DNA of 64,000 nt from Flagellimonas oceanensis. Its GTDB lineage: Bacteria; Bacteroidota; Bacteroidia; Flavobacteriales; Flavobacteriaceae. The stretch is from assembly GCF_003992595.1 (NCBI RefSeq), contig NZ_RZNA01000004.1:1-64000 (forward strand). Reading direction: 5' to 3'. Each line of letters opens with the position of its first letter. The first letter of the stretch is position 1. Shown in pieces: positions 7,802 to 16,046 of the stretch. A model generated the notes under the pieces. It searched no databases, had not been told where the DNA came from, and was given only the letters and a program-made list of their open reading frames with translations. Both the position numbers and the translations under genes were made by a program.

Positions 7802-9465
7802 CCCCGCTCCAAAGAAAAATCGGAATGCTCCTTTAATTGCGCATCCAATTCGGTTGAAAAGGCCTCCATTTCTTCTACAGAGTAGTTGTATGCCTTCTGG
7901 AATTCCTCAAAAACAGCAGCTTTGTTTTTTCGAACGCTGTCGATATCAAAATAAAGTCGACCGGTTCTTCTAATGAAAAAGTCCAGTGGATTCAAAGCCA
8001 TTTCGTGGGCTATGGCAAATTGAGCCTCAGCCTTGATCATTCGCTCTTTCGGCTTGTCTCCCTTTATCTTGGCATATAGTTCCAAAATGGATTCGGTCTG
8101 CTTACCATACGTCGTTACCAAATACCACGTTTCGTATTTGGCAAATCCATCAGCCTGGAGTTGCTCTTGTAGTTTGGAAATGTATTTTTTAACGTGTTTG
8201 AACTTTTTAAAATCGTTTCCGCAGAGTGGAATTTTGTCCGTGGTGCAATGCTCCAGTTTTACTTCATGGTCTTCTTCCATTTTTTTGGCGATACGGTTCA
8301 CGGTTCTTTCGGCCATTTTTCGGTATCCCGTCAGCTTTCCTCCCGCAATACTGACCAATCCCGTTTCGGAAGTGAAAATTTCATCCTTTCGGGATAGTTC
8401 TGAAGCCGATTTACCCTCTTCGTGAATCAGCGGTCGCAGTCCTGCCCAAGAGGAAATAATGTCATCCAGCTCCAATTCAATGTTCGGGAACATATTGTTG
8501 ACTGCCGAAATCAGGTATATAGCATCGGCAAGTTCGGTGGTCACATGGTCCTTATCGGAATTGTAATTGGTATCAGTGGTCCCAATATAGGTTACTTTGC
8601 CTCGTGGAATGGCGAACATCATACGTCCGTCGGGAATATCAAAATACACGGATTGCTTTACCGGAAGTTTTTCCTTTGGAAACACCAAATGGACTCCCTT
8701 GGTCAAATGCAGTCGCTTGCCTTTTTTGGATTGGTTCACACTTCTAAGCTCATCCACCCATGGTCCAGCAGCATTGATCACATATTTTGACGAAACATTG
8801 TACTCTTCTCCGAACACTTCGTCCGTGAACTTTACCCCTGCTACTTTTTCATCCTCGTAAATAAAATCGGTAACCTTGGTATAATTGAAAATCTCTGTGC
8901 CAAATTGAAGACTGGTCTTTAAGTTTTCCAAAGTCAATCGAGCGTCATCCGTTCGGTACTCAGCATAGTAGCCTGCGCCGTTCAATATTTTTTTGGGCAA
9001 AAGGGGCTCCAATTTCATGGCCTCCTTTTTCTCCAACATCTGTCGTTTATCATCCCCGGAAACCTGGGCCAAAATATCGTACACTTTTAGTCCGATGGAT
9101 GTCAACCATTTTCCGTAGGAACCGCCTTCGATAAGAGGAAGCAACATTTTTTCCGGAAGCACCAAATGCGGGGCCAATTTATGTACGATGGCTCGTTCGG
9201 AACCTACTTCTTTTACCAACCAAAAATCGAACTGCTTTAAGTAACGTAGACCACCATGAATCAATTTGGTGGATTTGCTACTGGTGCCAGAAGCAAAATC
9301 GCCTTTTTCGAGCAACAATACCTTCATCCCACGAGAAGAAGCATCCAAAGCAATACCCGCTCCTGTGATTCCCCCTCCAATTACCACTAAGTCATAGGCA
9401 GTCTTCGCCGCCTTCTGCAGGTTCTTTTTTCTATCTACGTTGGAAAAAGCAATGTTCTCGCCCAT
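7798..9465 (-). CDS. glpD: FAD-dependent glycerol-3-phosphate dehydrogenase
   Basis: A 555-residue flavoprotein that oxidises sn-glycerol 3-phosphate to dihydroxyacetone phosphate and passes electrons to the membrane quinone pool. The FAD Rossmann motif VIGGGITGAGIALDASSRG begins near residue 28, followed by the GlpD signature SSKSTKLIHGGLRYL. A conserved SIAGGKLTGYRKMAERTV stretch and a C-terminal helical cap complete the usual form. No transmembrane helix is seen; the family binds the membrane peripherally. It is the last gene of a three-gene minus-strand unit (125-residue protein, ABM protein, glpD) with spacings of 0 and 4 bp. Glycerol kinase and glycerol facilitator genes, frequent neighbours elsewhere, are not present here. 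Confidence 0.95.
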   Translation of the reverse strand: MGENIAFSNVDRKKNLQKAAKTAYDLVVIGGGITGAGIALDASSRGMKVLLLEKGDFASGTSSKSTKLIHGGLRYLKQFDFWLVKEVGSERAIVHKLAPHLVLPEKMLLPLIEGGSYGKWLTSIGLKVYDILAQVSGDDKRQMLEKKEAMKLEPLLPKKILNGAGYYAEYRTDDARLTLENLKTSLQFGTEIFNYTKVTDFIYEDEKVAGVKFTDEVFGEEYNVSSKYVINAAGPWVDELRSVNQSKKGKRLHLTKGVHLVFPKEKLPVKQSVYFDIPDGRMMFAIPRGKVTYIGTTDTNYNSDKDHVTTELADAIYLISAVNNMFPNIELELDDIISSWAGLRPLIHEEGKSASELSRKDEIFTSETGLVSIAGGKLTGYRKMAERTVNRIAKKMEEDHEVKLEHCTTDKIPLCGNDFKKFKHVKKYISKLQEQLQADGFAKYETWYLVTTYGKQTESILELYAKIKGDKPKERMIKAEAQFAIAHEMALNPLDFFIRRTGRLYFDIDSVRKNKAAVFEEFQKAYNYSVEEMEAFSTELDAQLKEHSDFSLERG

Positions 9466-9469
9466 GTTT

Positions 9470-9778
9470 CTATGTGTTGAATTCGTATTCGCGTTCCACC
9501 TTGCAAATCCTGACCTTATACCAGGAGTACCATGTTTTTATACCATTTTTCTGAGCCTGTCTATGGTCCACATTGGCTTTCCACTCGGCAATGGCCTCCA
9601 AACTTTCCCAGTAGCTTACCGTAATGCCCAGTCCGTCCCGGGCACTTTCGATATCCAAAAAGCCAGGTTGTTTTCGGGCCAGCAGTTCCATTTCTTCCGC
9701 CATTTCAGCATATCCTTGGTCCCCCTCGGTTCTATGACTGGAAAAAATTACGGCGTAGTATGGTTTTTGCAGTTCCAT
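9470..9778 (-). CDS. Antibiotic biosynthesis monooxygenase (ABM) family small protein
   Basis: A 102-residue dimeric alpha-beta barrel (ferredoxin-like) protein. Visible family marks are YYAVIFSSHRTEGDQGYAEMAEEM at the start, the central QPGFLDIESARDGLGITVSYWESLEAIAEW segment and the ending WYSWYKVRICKVEREYEF. Such proteins act as small oxygenases on quinones or haem, or have no known activity; the close match to the 'stress-responsive' ABM type does not set the substrate. It lies between the 125-residue protein (the stop and start codons abut) and glpD (4 bp), so is very probably cotranslated with glpD. Confidence 0.82.
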   Translation of the reverse strand: MELQKPYYAVIFSSHRTEGDQGYAEMAEEMELLARKQPGFLDIESARDGLGITVSYWESLEAIAEWKANVDHRQAQKNGIKTWYSWYKVRICKVEREYEFNT

Positions 9779-10135
9779 TTAGCTGATGTATTCTTTCTCC
9801 AAGAAATAATTGACCAAGGCCTCCTTCATCAAAACGGCTTGCTCTCCTGCCTTAAGTGGCGGCAATTGCTCCTTCATGGTATAGTGTGGCCATCCATCAT
9901 CATCAAAAAAATCAAAATCGTAGTAGCCATAAGGCTCCAATAGCCTGCAGATGGCAATATGCATCAAATTGACTTTCTCGTCCTTTTTAAATTTACGATG
10001 AAAATTACCGAGTTCCTGAACGCCTACCAAATAGACAATTCCGTCCAGCTCCAGCGGGTCTCCATCCGAAAATTGGGCAGAGAGTTTCTCCACCAAAAAT
10101 TCCCATCGTTCCTTTAATTGATCGTCTCTTGACAT
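9779..10135 (-). CDS. Conserved hypothetical protein, first gene of the glpD unit
   Basis: About 118 residues from the ATG at 10135 (MSRDDQLKERWEFLVEKL); an in-frame ATG at 10156 is less likely because a good promoter -7 element lies at 10154-10161. The protein is soluble, acidic, with an amphipathic N-terminal helix and the motif LDGIVYLVGVQELGN, then an aromatic/acidic stretch PYGYYDFDFFDDDGWPHY. No known catalytic motif or family is recognised. It directly abuts the ABM gene, so it belongs to the glpD operon. Confidence 0.72.
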   Translation of the reverse strand: MSRDDQLKERWEFLVEKLSAQFSDGDPLELDGIVYLVGVQELGNFHRKFKKDEKVNLMHIAICRLLEPYGYYDFDFFDDDGWPHYTMKEQLPPLKAGEQAVLMKEALVNYFLEKEYIS

Positions 10136-10153
10136 GTGTTTTGCTATGAGTAC

Positions 10154-10161
10154 CAAAGGTA
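10154..10161 (-). promoter_or_regulatory. Bacteroidetes -7 promoter element for the glpD unit
   Basis: TACCTTTG on the minus strand is a full match to TAnnTTTG. It lies about 20 bp upstream of the ATG at 10135, giving a short leader. No clear -33 TTG was found at the ideal distance. Confidence 0.45.
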
Positions 10162-10174
10162 CAAATCAATATTC

Positions 10175-10182
10175 TATATTTG
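10175..10182 (+). promoter_or_regulatory. Bacteroidetes -7 promoter element for the cvpA-like gene
   Basis: TATATTTG matches TAnnTTTG exactly and ends 13 bp before the ATG at 10196. With the minus-strand element at 10154-10161 it forms a compact divergent promoter pair inside a 60-bp gap. Confidence 0.5.
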
Positions 10183-10195
10183 TTAAAACCCTTGT

Positions 10196-10726
10196 ATGAG
10201 CTTTTTGGATATTATCATCGGTATTCTTTTGGTCTGGGGCCTTTACAAAGGCTTGAAAAATGGCCTTTTTGTGGAATTGGCTTCCCTGATCGCCTTGATC
10301 GCGGGAATATACGGTGCCATCCATTTTTCATACATCACGGGCGATTATCTTGCCGAGCGATTTGATTGGAGCGACCAATATCTTAAAATCGCAGCATTTC
10401 TGATTACTTTCTTTGCCATTATCATTGTGGTAAACTTGGCCGGAAAATTCTTGACCAAGATTGCCGACTTTGCCATGCTCGGACTATTGAACAAAATCGC
10501 CGGGGGCATTTTTGGGGCACTGAAGGTTGCCGTAATCTTAGGGGCATTCCTCATTTTCTTCGAAAAACTTGCCTCCCCGTTGGGTCTCATCAATGAGGAA
10601 ACCAAAGAACAATCCGTTTTTTATGAGCCTATCAAGGAAATAGGGGATTTGGTGTTTTCCTATGTGTTCGATGATGACGAAACCGTTCCCTCCGAAGAAA
10701 TTAAAGCCAGGGAAGAGATCATATAA
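10196..10726 (+). CDS. CvpA-family inner-membrane protein
   Basis: A 176-residue protein with four predicted transmembrane segments (about 2-20, 24-45, 61-84 and 98-124), with the CvpA opening FLDIIIGILLVWGLYKGLKNGLFVELASL. The family is named after colicin V production in E. coli and is linked to envelope homeostasis; its molecular function is unknown. The C-terminal 50 residues are soluble and acidic (DDDETVPSEE). The gene stands alone and is divergent from the glpD unit. Confidence 0.88.
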   Translation: MSFLDIIIGILLVWGLYKGLKNGLFVELASLIALIAGIYGAIHFSYITGDYLAERFDWSDQYLKIAAFLITFFAIIIVVNLAGKFLTKIADFAMLGLLNKIAGGIFGALKVAVILGAFLIFFEKLASPLGLINEETKEQSVFYEPIKEIGDLVFSYVFDDDETVPSEEIKAREEII

Positions 10727-10913
10727 ACGGTGCGTTTTTTTCGATAAATGGAATTGTATTCTTATTCAAACCAACCGTTCAGTCCAGTATATTGTATTTC
10801 AACGTGATAATCCGTCCTAACATGGAAATTTCATGGAAAAGGACAATGTCTCCCTTAGCTTAGCGAACGAGAACATTAGGGAACTTAGAACACTCCCGGA
10901 AAACACCCCGAAA

Positions 10914-11426
10914 ATGAAAAAATTATATGGCACGTTGCTGGTCATAGTATTTGCTGTTGCCCTAAGTGACTGCAGCACATCAACCATTCAAGAAGAGACG
11001 CATGATTATACTGAAGCAACCCTAGGGAATGAGAAAATCACTGTGGACCCAAACACAATGGAGACTGAAGTAATGACCCTTGTAAACAACCACAGAAGCT
11101 CGAAGGGCCTTCCCATGTTGGAAAACAGTAGTACAACATACAAATATGCCGAAGAGCATAACGACTACATGATTTCCAAAAACAGTCTAAGTCACGATAA
11201 TTTTCAATCCCGTGCGGAAAAGATTGCCGAAGAAACCCATGCGGTCAGTATATCTGAAAATGTAGCCAGATACTATACTTCCGCAGAAAAAACCTTGGAG
11301 GGTTGGCTCAACAGTACATCCCATAAAAAAGCAATGGAGGGGGACTTTACCCACACAACGCTTAGCGTACAATTGGATAAGCAAGGTAGACCCTATTACA
11401 CACAGATTTTCATGAAGGTGGAATAA
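10914..11426 (+). CDS. CAP (SCP/PR-1-like) domain lipoprotein or secreted protein
   Basis: The frame is open from 10833, but the ATG at 10914 gives a signal sequence (KKLYGTLLVIVFAVALSDC) and is preferred. The Cys at residue 18 could be lipidated, although Asp before it is unusual for a lipobox. A CAP domain follows, about residues 45-170: VNNHRSSKGLPML, YAEEHNDYM, SLSHDNFQSRAEKI, SENVARYYTSAEKTLEGWLNS and THTTLSVQLD. Its paired His (in SHDNF and THTT) and Glu (SENVA) correspond to the CAP cavity. Bacterial CAP proteins are envelope or secreted proteins of mostly unknown role. A strong terminator follows. Confidence 0.85.
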   Translation: MKKLYGTLLVIVFAVALSDCSTSTIQEETHDYTEATLGNEKITVDPNTMETEVMTLVNNHRSSKGLPMLENSSTTYKYAEEHNDYMISKNSLSHDNFQSRAEKIAEETHAVSISENVARYYTSAEKTLEGWLNSTSHKKAMEGDFTHTTLSVQLDKQGRPYYTQIFMKVE

Positions 11427-11448
11427 CCACTCAAAAATATATCAGATA

Positions 11449-11476
11449 AAGACCCGCTAATCAGTGGGTCTTTTTT
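11449..11476 (+). terminator. Intrinsic terminator after the CAP gene
   Basis: AAGACCCGCT (11449-11458) pairs with AGTGGGTCTT (11463-11472) around the four-base loop AATC, with one G-T pair, followed by a T run to 11476. Strong for the plus strand. Confidence 0.85.
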
Positions 11477-11531
11477 GTTAATCGCTATGTTGCCAGCGAG
11501 GTTTTTTTTACCTTTCGTAAAATCTTTGAAC

Positions 11532-12074
11532 ATGGCAATACAGGCACCTTTCAACCTAAATAAATGGATTGAGGAGAACCGAGACACCTTAAAACCGCCC
11601 GTTGGCAATAAAAACTTGTACAAAGAGTCCGGCGATTATATTGTAATGATCGTGGCAGGACCCAACGCTCGAAAAGACTACCACTACAACGAGACCGAGG
11701 AACTTTTTTATCAATTGGAAGGCAACATAGAGGTTCACATTCAAGAAGATGGTCAAAAAAGGACCATGAAGCTTGGGCCTGGCGATATGTACCTGCATCC
11801 CGCCAAGGTACCGCATTCCCCTGCCCGCCAGGAGGGTTCCATTGGGTTGGTCATCGAGCGTAAACGGGCACATCTGGATGCCGATGACGGATTGCTTTGG
11901 TTCTGCGACAACTGTAACCACAAATTGTACGAAGTGTACTTTAAACTGAATGATATCGAAAAGGATTTTCTAGGTCATTTTAAGCACTTTTACGGTTCGG
12001 AAGAGTTGCGTACCTGCGATAATTGTGGAACCGTCATGCCGGTTGACGAACGTTTTGTGGCCAAAGAAGAATGA
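11532..12074 (+). CDS. nbaC: 3-hydroxyanthranilate 3,4-dioxygenase
   Basis: The ATG at 11532 begins a 180-residue protein of normal family length; upstream Met codons lie in or next to the preceding terminator. The enzyme opens the ring of 3-hydroxyanthranilate in the kynurenine route from tryptophan towards quinolinate or 2-aminomuconate. Cupin iron ligands can be read as His51, Glu57 and His95 (RKDYHYNETEELFYQLEG and YLHPAKVPHSPARQ), with Arg47, Arg99 and Glu110 for the substrate. The bacterial-type rubredoxin-like second iron site is complete: CDNC at 125-128 and CDNC at 162-165. It overlaps the next gene by ATGA, suggesting translational coupling. The other kynurenine genes are not in the window. 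The symbol haaO is also used. Confidence 0.94.
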   Translation: MAIQAPFNLNKWIEENRDTLKPPVGNKNLYKESGDYIVMIVAGPNARKDYHYNETEELFYQLEGNIEVHIQEDGQKRTMKLGPGDMYLHPAKVPHSPARQEGSIGLVIERKRAHLDADDGLLWFCDNCNHKLYEVYFKLNDIEKDFLGHFKHFYGSEELRTCDNCGTVMPVDERFVAKEE

Positions 12075-12445
12075 TACTCCTTTTCGCAAAAATCGTTATT
12101 GGGATTGTGGCATTGCTCCATATCTATTTTTTATGGTTGGAAATGTTCGCATGGACCACCAAAGCAAAAAAAGTATTCCGAACCCTAAAGGAAGATTTGT
12201 TCGAACCCACAAAAACACTGGCTGCCAATCAGGGACTTTACAATGGTTTTTTGGCCGCAGGATTGATTTGGTCCCTCATCATTCAAGATGATGCATGGCA
12301 AATTTATGTGGGGCTGTTCTTTTTGGGCTGTGTATCGGTAGCAGGTATCTATGGCGCAATAACCGCTTCAAAAAAAATATTTTGGGTTCAGGCGCTTCCA
12401 GCGCTGATTGGAATTCTTCTCTTGTTGGTCCATCAATTCCTGTAA
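12071..12445 (+). CDS. DUF1304 four-helix membrane protein
   Basis: A 124-residue protein with four hydrophobic helices (about 2-22, 52-70, 75-95 and 101-122) and the DUF1304 opening ALLHIYFLWLEMFAWTTKAKKVF, with NQGLYNGFLAAGL between helices one and two. The function of DUF1304 is unknown. Its start overlaps the stop of the 3-hydroxyanthranilate dioxygenase gene by 4 bp, so the two are cotranslated; a role in handling kynurenine-pathway compounds is only an inference. Confidence 0.88.
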   Translation: MILLFAKIVIGIVALLHIYFLWLEMFAWTTKAKKVFRTLKEDLFEPTKTLAANQGLYNGFLAAGLIWSLIIQDDAWQIYVGLFFLGCVSVAGIYGAITASKKIFWVQALPALIGILLLLVHQFL

Positions 12446-12472
12446 ACCGTTTATTGGCTTGAAGATTATTTG

Positions 12473-12480
12473 TATTTTTG
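12473..12480 (+). promoter_or_regulatory. Bacteroidetes-type promoter before the aldehyde dehydrogenase gene
   Basis: TATTTTTG matches TAnnTTTG and has a TTG at 12454-12456, 16 bp upstream (slightly short for a -33 element). It is 35 bp before the ATG at 12516. Confidence 0.5.
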
Positions 12481-12515
12481 TATAAATATAACAATTCATC
12501 CATAAAAAGTTATAA

Positions 12516-14069
12516 ATGTCAAAAACAGCAACTGCTTTTGGAATAGAAGAAGCCCTAAAAGAATTAGGCTTAAATCAAATAAACAATGGTACTTCCACAG
12601 GAAAAAACTGGTTTTCCGAAGGAGAAATCATTGAATCCTACTCGCCCGTTGATGGTGCCTTGATTGGTAAAGTAAAAGCTACCACCCATGAGGATTACGA
12701 GAAAGTCATCAATACAGCTCAACAAGGTTTTAAAGAATGGAGAACCATGCCCGCTCCACAGCGAGGGGAAATCGTTCGAAAATTTAATGATGAGCTTCGC
12801 AGATTAAAGGAACCACTGGGCAAATTGGTTTCCTATGAAATGGGCAAAAGCTACCAAGAAGGCCTGGGAGAAGTACAGGAAATGATAGATATCTGTGACT
12901 TTGCTGTAGGGCTCTCACGTCAATTGCACGGACTTACCATGCACAGTGAACGCCCCGGGCATAGAATGTACGAACAATATCATCCGCTAGGTGTAGTAGG
13001 TATTATTTCCGCATTCAACTTCCCTGTGGCCGTTTGGTCATGGAATACAGCCTTGGCATGGGTGTGTGGCGATGCCTGCATTTGGAAAGGTTCCGAAAAA
13101 ACACCGATGACCTCCGTAGCATGTCAAAATATAGCGGCTCGTGTGTTCTCCGAAAATGGTGCACCTGAAGGGATTTCTTGTTTGATCACAGGTAACTATA
13201 ACGTTGGTGGGTTCATGACGAAGGACGAACGCATTCCATTGATTTCCGCAACAGGCTCTACCCGAATGGGAAAAATAGTGGCCAAAACCGTGGCAGAGCG
13301 TCTCGGAAAAACCCTATTGGAACTTGGAGGCAATAACGCCATCATCGTAACACCTGATGCCAATATCAAAAACACCGTAATCGGTGCGGTATTTGGTGCC
13401 GTGGGTACCTGCGGACAACGCTGTACCTCAACGCGGAGGCTCATTGTACACGAAGATGTATACGACAAGGTCAAAAACGCCATTGTGGACGCCTATAAAC
13501 AAATACGTATTGGGAATCCGTTGGATGAGAAAAACCATGTAGGACCACTAATCGATAAAGATGCGGTAAAGAATTACCTGAACGCCCTTGAAAAAGTTGA
13601 GGCCGAAGGTGGAAAAGTCCTGGTTGAAGGTGGAGTGCTGGAAGGCGAAGGCTATGAAAGCGGTTGCTACGTAAAGCCTGCCATTGCCGAAGCGGAAAAC
13701 CACTTCGAAATTGTTCAACATGAAACCTTTGGACCCGTGCTGTATATTTTGAAATACAGCGGGGACCTACAGAATGCCTTGGACATGCAAAACGGGGTCA
13801 GACAAGGCCTTTCATCAGCCATAATGACCAACAATCTCCGTGAAGCCGAGCGTTTCCTTTCCGTTGAAGGTTCGGACTGTGGTATTGCCAACGTGAATAT
13901 TGGTACTTCCGGTGCCGAGATAGGAGGGGCCTTTGGTGGTGAGAAAGAAACCGGAGGAGGCAGAGAAAGTGGTTCCGATGCATGGAAGGTTTACATGAGA
14001 AGACAAACCAACACCATCAACTACACAACAGAACTTCCGCTTGCACAAGGTATCAAGTTCGATTTATAA
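12516..14069 (+). CDS. ALDH7-like aldehyde dehydrogenase (antiquitin/aminoadipate-semialdehyde type)
   Basis: A 517-residue NAD(P)-dependent aldehyde dehydrogenase. The catalytic Cys303 lies in GTCGQRCTSTRRL and the general base Glu269 in LLELGGNNAIIV; the GGNNA variant in place of GGKSP/GGKNP points to the ALDH7 group. Lys192 (WKGSEKTP) and the GSTRMG loop hold the cofactor. Known ALDH7 members oxidise alpha-aminoadipate semialdehyde in lysine breakdown or related semialdehydes and betaine aldehyde. The position 70 bp after the 3-hydroxyanthranilate dioxygenase pair could instead suggest a kynurenine-derived semialdehyde, but that step is normally served by a different ALDH class, so lysine degradation is favoured. 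Confidence 0.88.
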   Translation: MSKTATAFGIEEALKELGLNQINNGTSTGKNWFSEGEIIESYSPVDGALIGKVKATTHEDYEKVINTAQQGFKEWRTMPAPQRGEIVRKFNDELRRLKEPLGKLVSYEMGKSYQEGLGEVQEMIDICDFAVGLSRQLHGLTMHSERPGHRMYEQYHPLGVVGIISAFNFPVAVWSWNTALAWVCGDACIWKGSEKTPMTSVACQNIAARVFSENGAPEGISCLITGNYNVGGFMTKDERIPLISATGSTRMGKIVAKTVAERLGKTLLELGGNNAIIVTPDANIKNTVIGAVFGAVGTCGQRCTSTRRLIVHEDVYDKVKNAIVDAYKQIRIGNPLDEKNHVGPLIDKDAVKNYLNALEKVEAEGGKVLVEGGVLEGEGYESGCYVKPAIAEAENHFEIVQHETFGPVLYILKYSGDLQNALDMQNGVRQGLSSAIMTNNLREAERFLSVEGSDCGIANVNIGTSGAEIGGAFGGEKETGGGRESGSDAWKVYMRRQTNTINYTTELPLAQGIKFDL

Positions 14070-14080
14070 CAAAAAAAGCC

Positions 14081-14108
14081 GCCCATTTAGGGTTCAATCT
14101 AAATGGGC
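14081..14108. terminator. Hairpin after the aldehyde dehydrogenase gene
   Basis: GCCCATTTAG (14081-14090) and CTAAATGGGC (14099-14108) form a perfect 10-bp stem with an 8-nt loop. An A run precedes it and AGTCTTT follows, so it can terminate on the plus strand and would be even stronger on the minus strand. Confidence 0.75.
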
Positions 14109-14395
14109 AGTCTTTAAAACCAGTTTAACTAACTCAAACTTAACTTTAAACCCTATTCCAATGCCGGAACTTAGTCGGGAGAAATAGGGTTCTTTACCTA
14201 ATATTTGGCCTGAATTTCCAAATATTTTATCAAGAAATTAAATGGTATCTTACCAGTGGTCGTAAAAACTGTATGGTTGGCACTTTTTATTCCATTTCTA
14301 GATTTTGATTTTTCCTACAAAACTTCATTTCTTCTCCATCACAGGAATTTTTGAAGGCCAAATCCTCTGCTTTTAAGATTTTTTTAATATTTTAA
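14109..14395. other. AT-rich non-coding interval with a second inverted repeat
   Basis: No credible gene is seen on either strand. AACCCTATT (14149-14157) is repeated inverted as AATAGGGTT (14183-14191) with 25 nt between, possibly a second weak terminator. The remainder is T-rich and should hold the promoter of the following gene, but no clear TAnnTTTG element was identified. Confidence 0.5.
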
Positions 14396-14422
14396 ATGAG
14401 AAGTTCTTACAACTCATTTATT

Positions 14423-14983
14423 ATGGATTGGATAGGTTCAACAATGTGGTATTGGATTGTATTGGCCATCACAGGAATCATTTCTGGGGTTCTTGGCTAT
14501 TTTTTTGGAAAATCCGACACACCCTCCCTGCAGGAAAAATCCTTTGAGATCAATTCCCTTGAAATACAAAATGCCAAGCTAAAATCCGATTTGGAAACTT
14601 GTCGAAAACGACTCGATTCATACACCACAACAAGCAAGGAGCTCCAACTTGATAAGGACATCCTCACAAGAAAAGAATCGTTCTCGTTTGATGCGCAACA
14701 TGCCAAAGCTGCCTTAGGAAAAACCATTAAGGAAAATGATTTGAAGCTCGTGGAAGGCATAGGCCCTAAAATCGAAGGGCTCTTCCACAATTTTGGAATA
14801 AAAACTTGGAAAGAGTTAGCGGAAACCTCTGCAGACAAATGCCAAGAAGTACTCGACTCAGGTGGGAAACGTTATCGTATCCATGATCCCGCCTCTTGGC
14901 CCATGCAAGCTAAAATGGCCTACGAAGGGCATTGGGAACAATTATTCGAATGGCAGGAAAAACACCGTGCCGGTAAGTACTAA
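14423..14983 (+). CDS. Membrane-anchored protein with coiled coil and C-terminal HhH-like domain
   Basis: About 186 residues from the ATG at 14423 (MDWIGSTMWYW); an ATG at 14396 adds nine polar residues. There is one N-terminal transmembrane helix (about 6-29, IVLAITGIISGVLGYFFG), then a probable coiled coil (about 35-80). A C-terminal helix-hairpin-helix-like domain opens LKLVEGIGPKIEGLFHNFGI, followed by KTWKELAETSADKCQEVLDSGGKRYRIHDPASWP. This HhH-like module recurs in Bacteroidetes fused to membrane anchors, OmpA-like or ribosomal-protein-like parts. Such domains normally contact DNA backbones, but a membrane-tethered DNA-binding role is unproven. Confidence 0.75.
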   Translation: MDWIGSTMWYWIVLAITGIISGVLGYFFGKSDTPSLQEKSFEINSLEIQNAKLKSDLETCRKRLDSYTTTSKELQLDKDILTRKESFSFDAQHAKAALGKTIKENDLKLVEGIGPKIEGLFHNFGIKTWKELAETSADKCQEVLDSGGKRYRIHDPASWPMQAKMAYEGHWEQLFEWQEKHRAGKY

Positions 14984-15005
14984 ACAGGTAGACTGACTTG
15001 TCTTT

Positions 15006-16001
15006 CTATAACATTCCGTTGGCCTCTACCCATTTAAAGGTATACTGTTGTTGGGAAAATTGCATCCGCTCGGAGATACGCTGTAACCGTTCTGGAAGTT
15101 TCATCAAATAAACCCTTGCTTTTTCCGCTTGATCGGACAGTCCTCGAAGGTTTCCTATATCCCAATAGTCGTTGAGCTTTTTCAGAATATCGATATAGTC
15201 CTGCGAAGTATACACCCCTAAACGTTGTGCACAATTCGAAAACTGCTCAAATGCCTCGCCAATAGTTCCGCCAGATTCACGTAGAAAATGGGCAGGCATT
15301 ACTATTTTTTTCTTCATCATATCGGCAAAGGCCAAGACCATTCCGTCCGGGTCTTGCCCCATGATGGTCTTTACGAACTCTCGATACGCCAAATGATGTC
15401 TCATTTCATCTCCAGCGATGATAGTGCACATTTTTGCCAAAAGCGGGTTTCCTTTCTTCTTGGCCATTTTACCCACTCTTTTATGGGAAATATTGGTGGC
15501 CAACTCCTGAAAAGTGGTGTAGACAAAGTTCTTGTATGGGTCTCTATCCGTTCCTATGTCAAATCCATCGGAAATCAAATGCTGTGTGGTAATCTCAATT
15601 TCGCGCATATTCACACGACCCGATAAGTATAAGTACTTGTTCAAGACATCGCCGTGACGATTCTCTTCTGCGGTCCAGGCACGCACCCACTTGCTCCAGC
15701 CATTGTCCTTACCATTATGCTGATCTATGCCTTCCACATCCATCAACCAAGATTCATAGGTCGGCAAGGCTTCTTCGGTAATGGTATCCGCAACGAGTGT
15801 TACCCAAAAATCATAGCCAAGTTCCTTGGCTTCCCCTCGAATTTTTTCCACTTCATCAAAAAATTTATCACTTTGGGAGTCCGGCAAAAAATCAGTGGGT
15901 TGCCATATTTTTTCTGTTGGAATCAAAAATTCATCGATAAACCCTTCTACTTTGGGTTCAATCGCCTGCATTACTTCCAATCTTACATTTTTAATCGACA
16001 T
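15006..16001 (-). CDS. Acyl-[acyl-carrier-protein] desaturase (ferritin-like di-iron)
   Basis: A 331-residue soluble desaturase that places a double bond in acyl-ACP (stearoyl-ACP Delta-9 type in plants). Both iron-binding repeats are present: E112-E113-N-R-H116 in WTAEENRHGD and D198-E199-M-R-H202 in IAGDEMRHHLAYREF, with the additional carboxylates Glu76/77 (TEEALPTYESW) and Glu166 (FQELATNISH). The family-specific segment GWSKWVRAWTAEENRHGD is near identical to plant enzymes. Its regiospecificity cannot be read. The phosphatase gene lies 45 bp upstream on the same strand and may be cotranscribed. Confidence 0.93.
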   Translation of the reverse strand: MSIKNVRLEVMQAIEPKVEGFIDEFLIPTEKIWQPTDFLPDSQSDKFFDEVEKIRGEAKELGYDFWVTLVADTITEEALPTYESWLMDVEGIDQHNGKDNGWSKWVRAWTAEENRHGDVLNKYLYLSGRVNMREIEITTQHLISDGFDIGTDRDPYKNFVYTTFQELATNISHKRVGKMAKKKGNPLLAKMCTIIAGDEMRHHLAYREFVKTIMGQDPDGMVLAFADMMKKKIVMPAHFLRESGGTIGEAFEQFSNCAQRLGVYTSQDYIDILKKLNDYWDIGNLRGLSDQAEKARVYLMKLPERLQRISERMQFSQQQYTFKWVEANGML

Positions 16002-16046
16002 AGTACGGGGTTTTTACAAAGGTCTTTATAAAATAATGAAAGGAGA

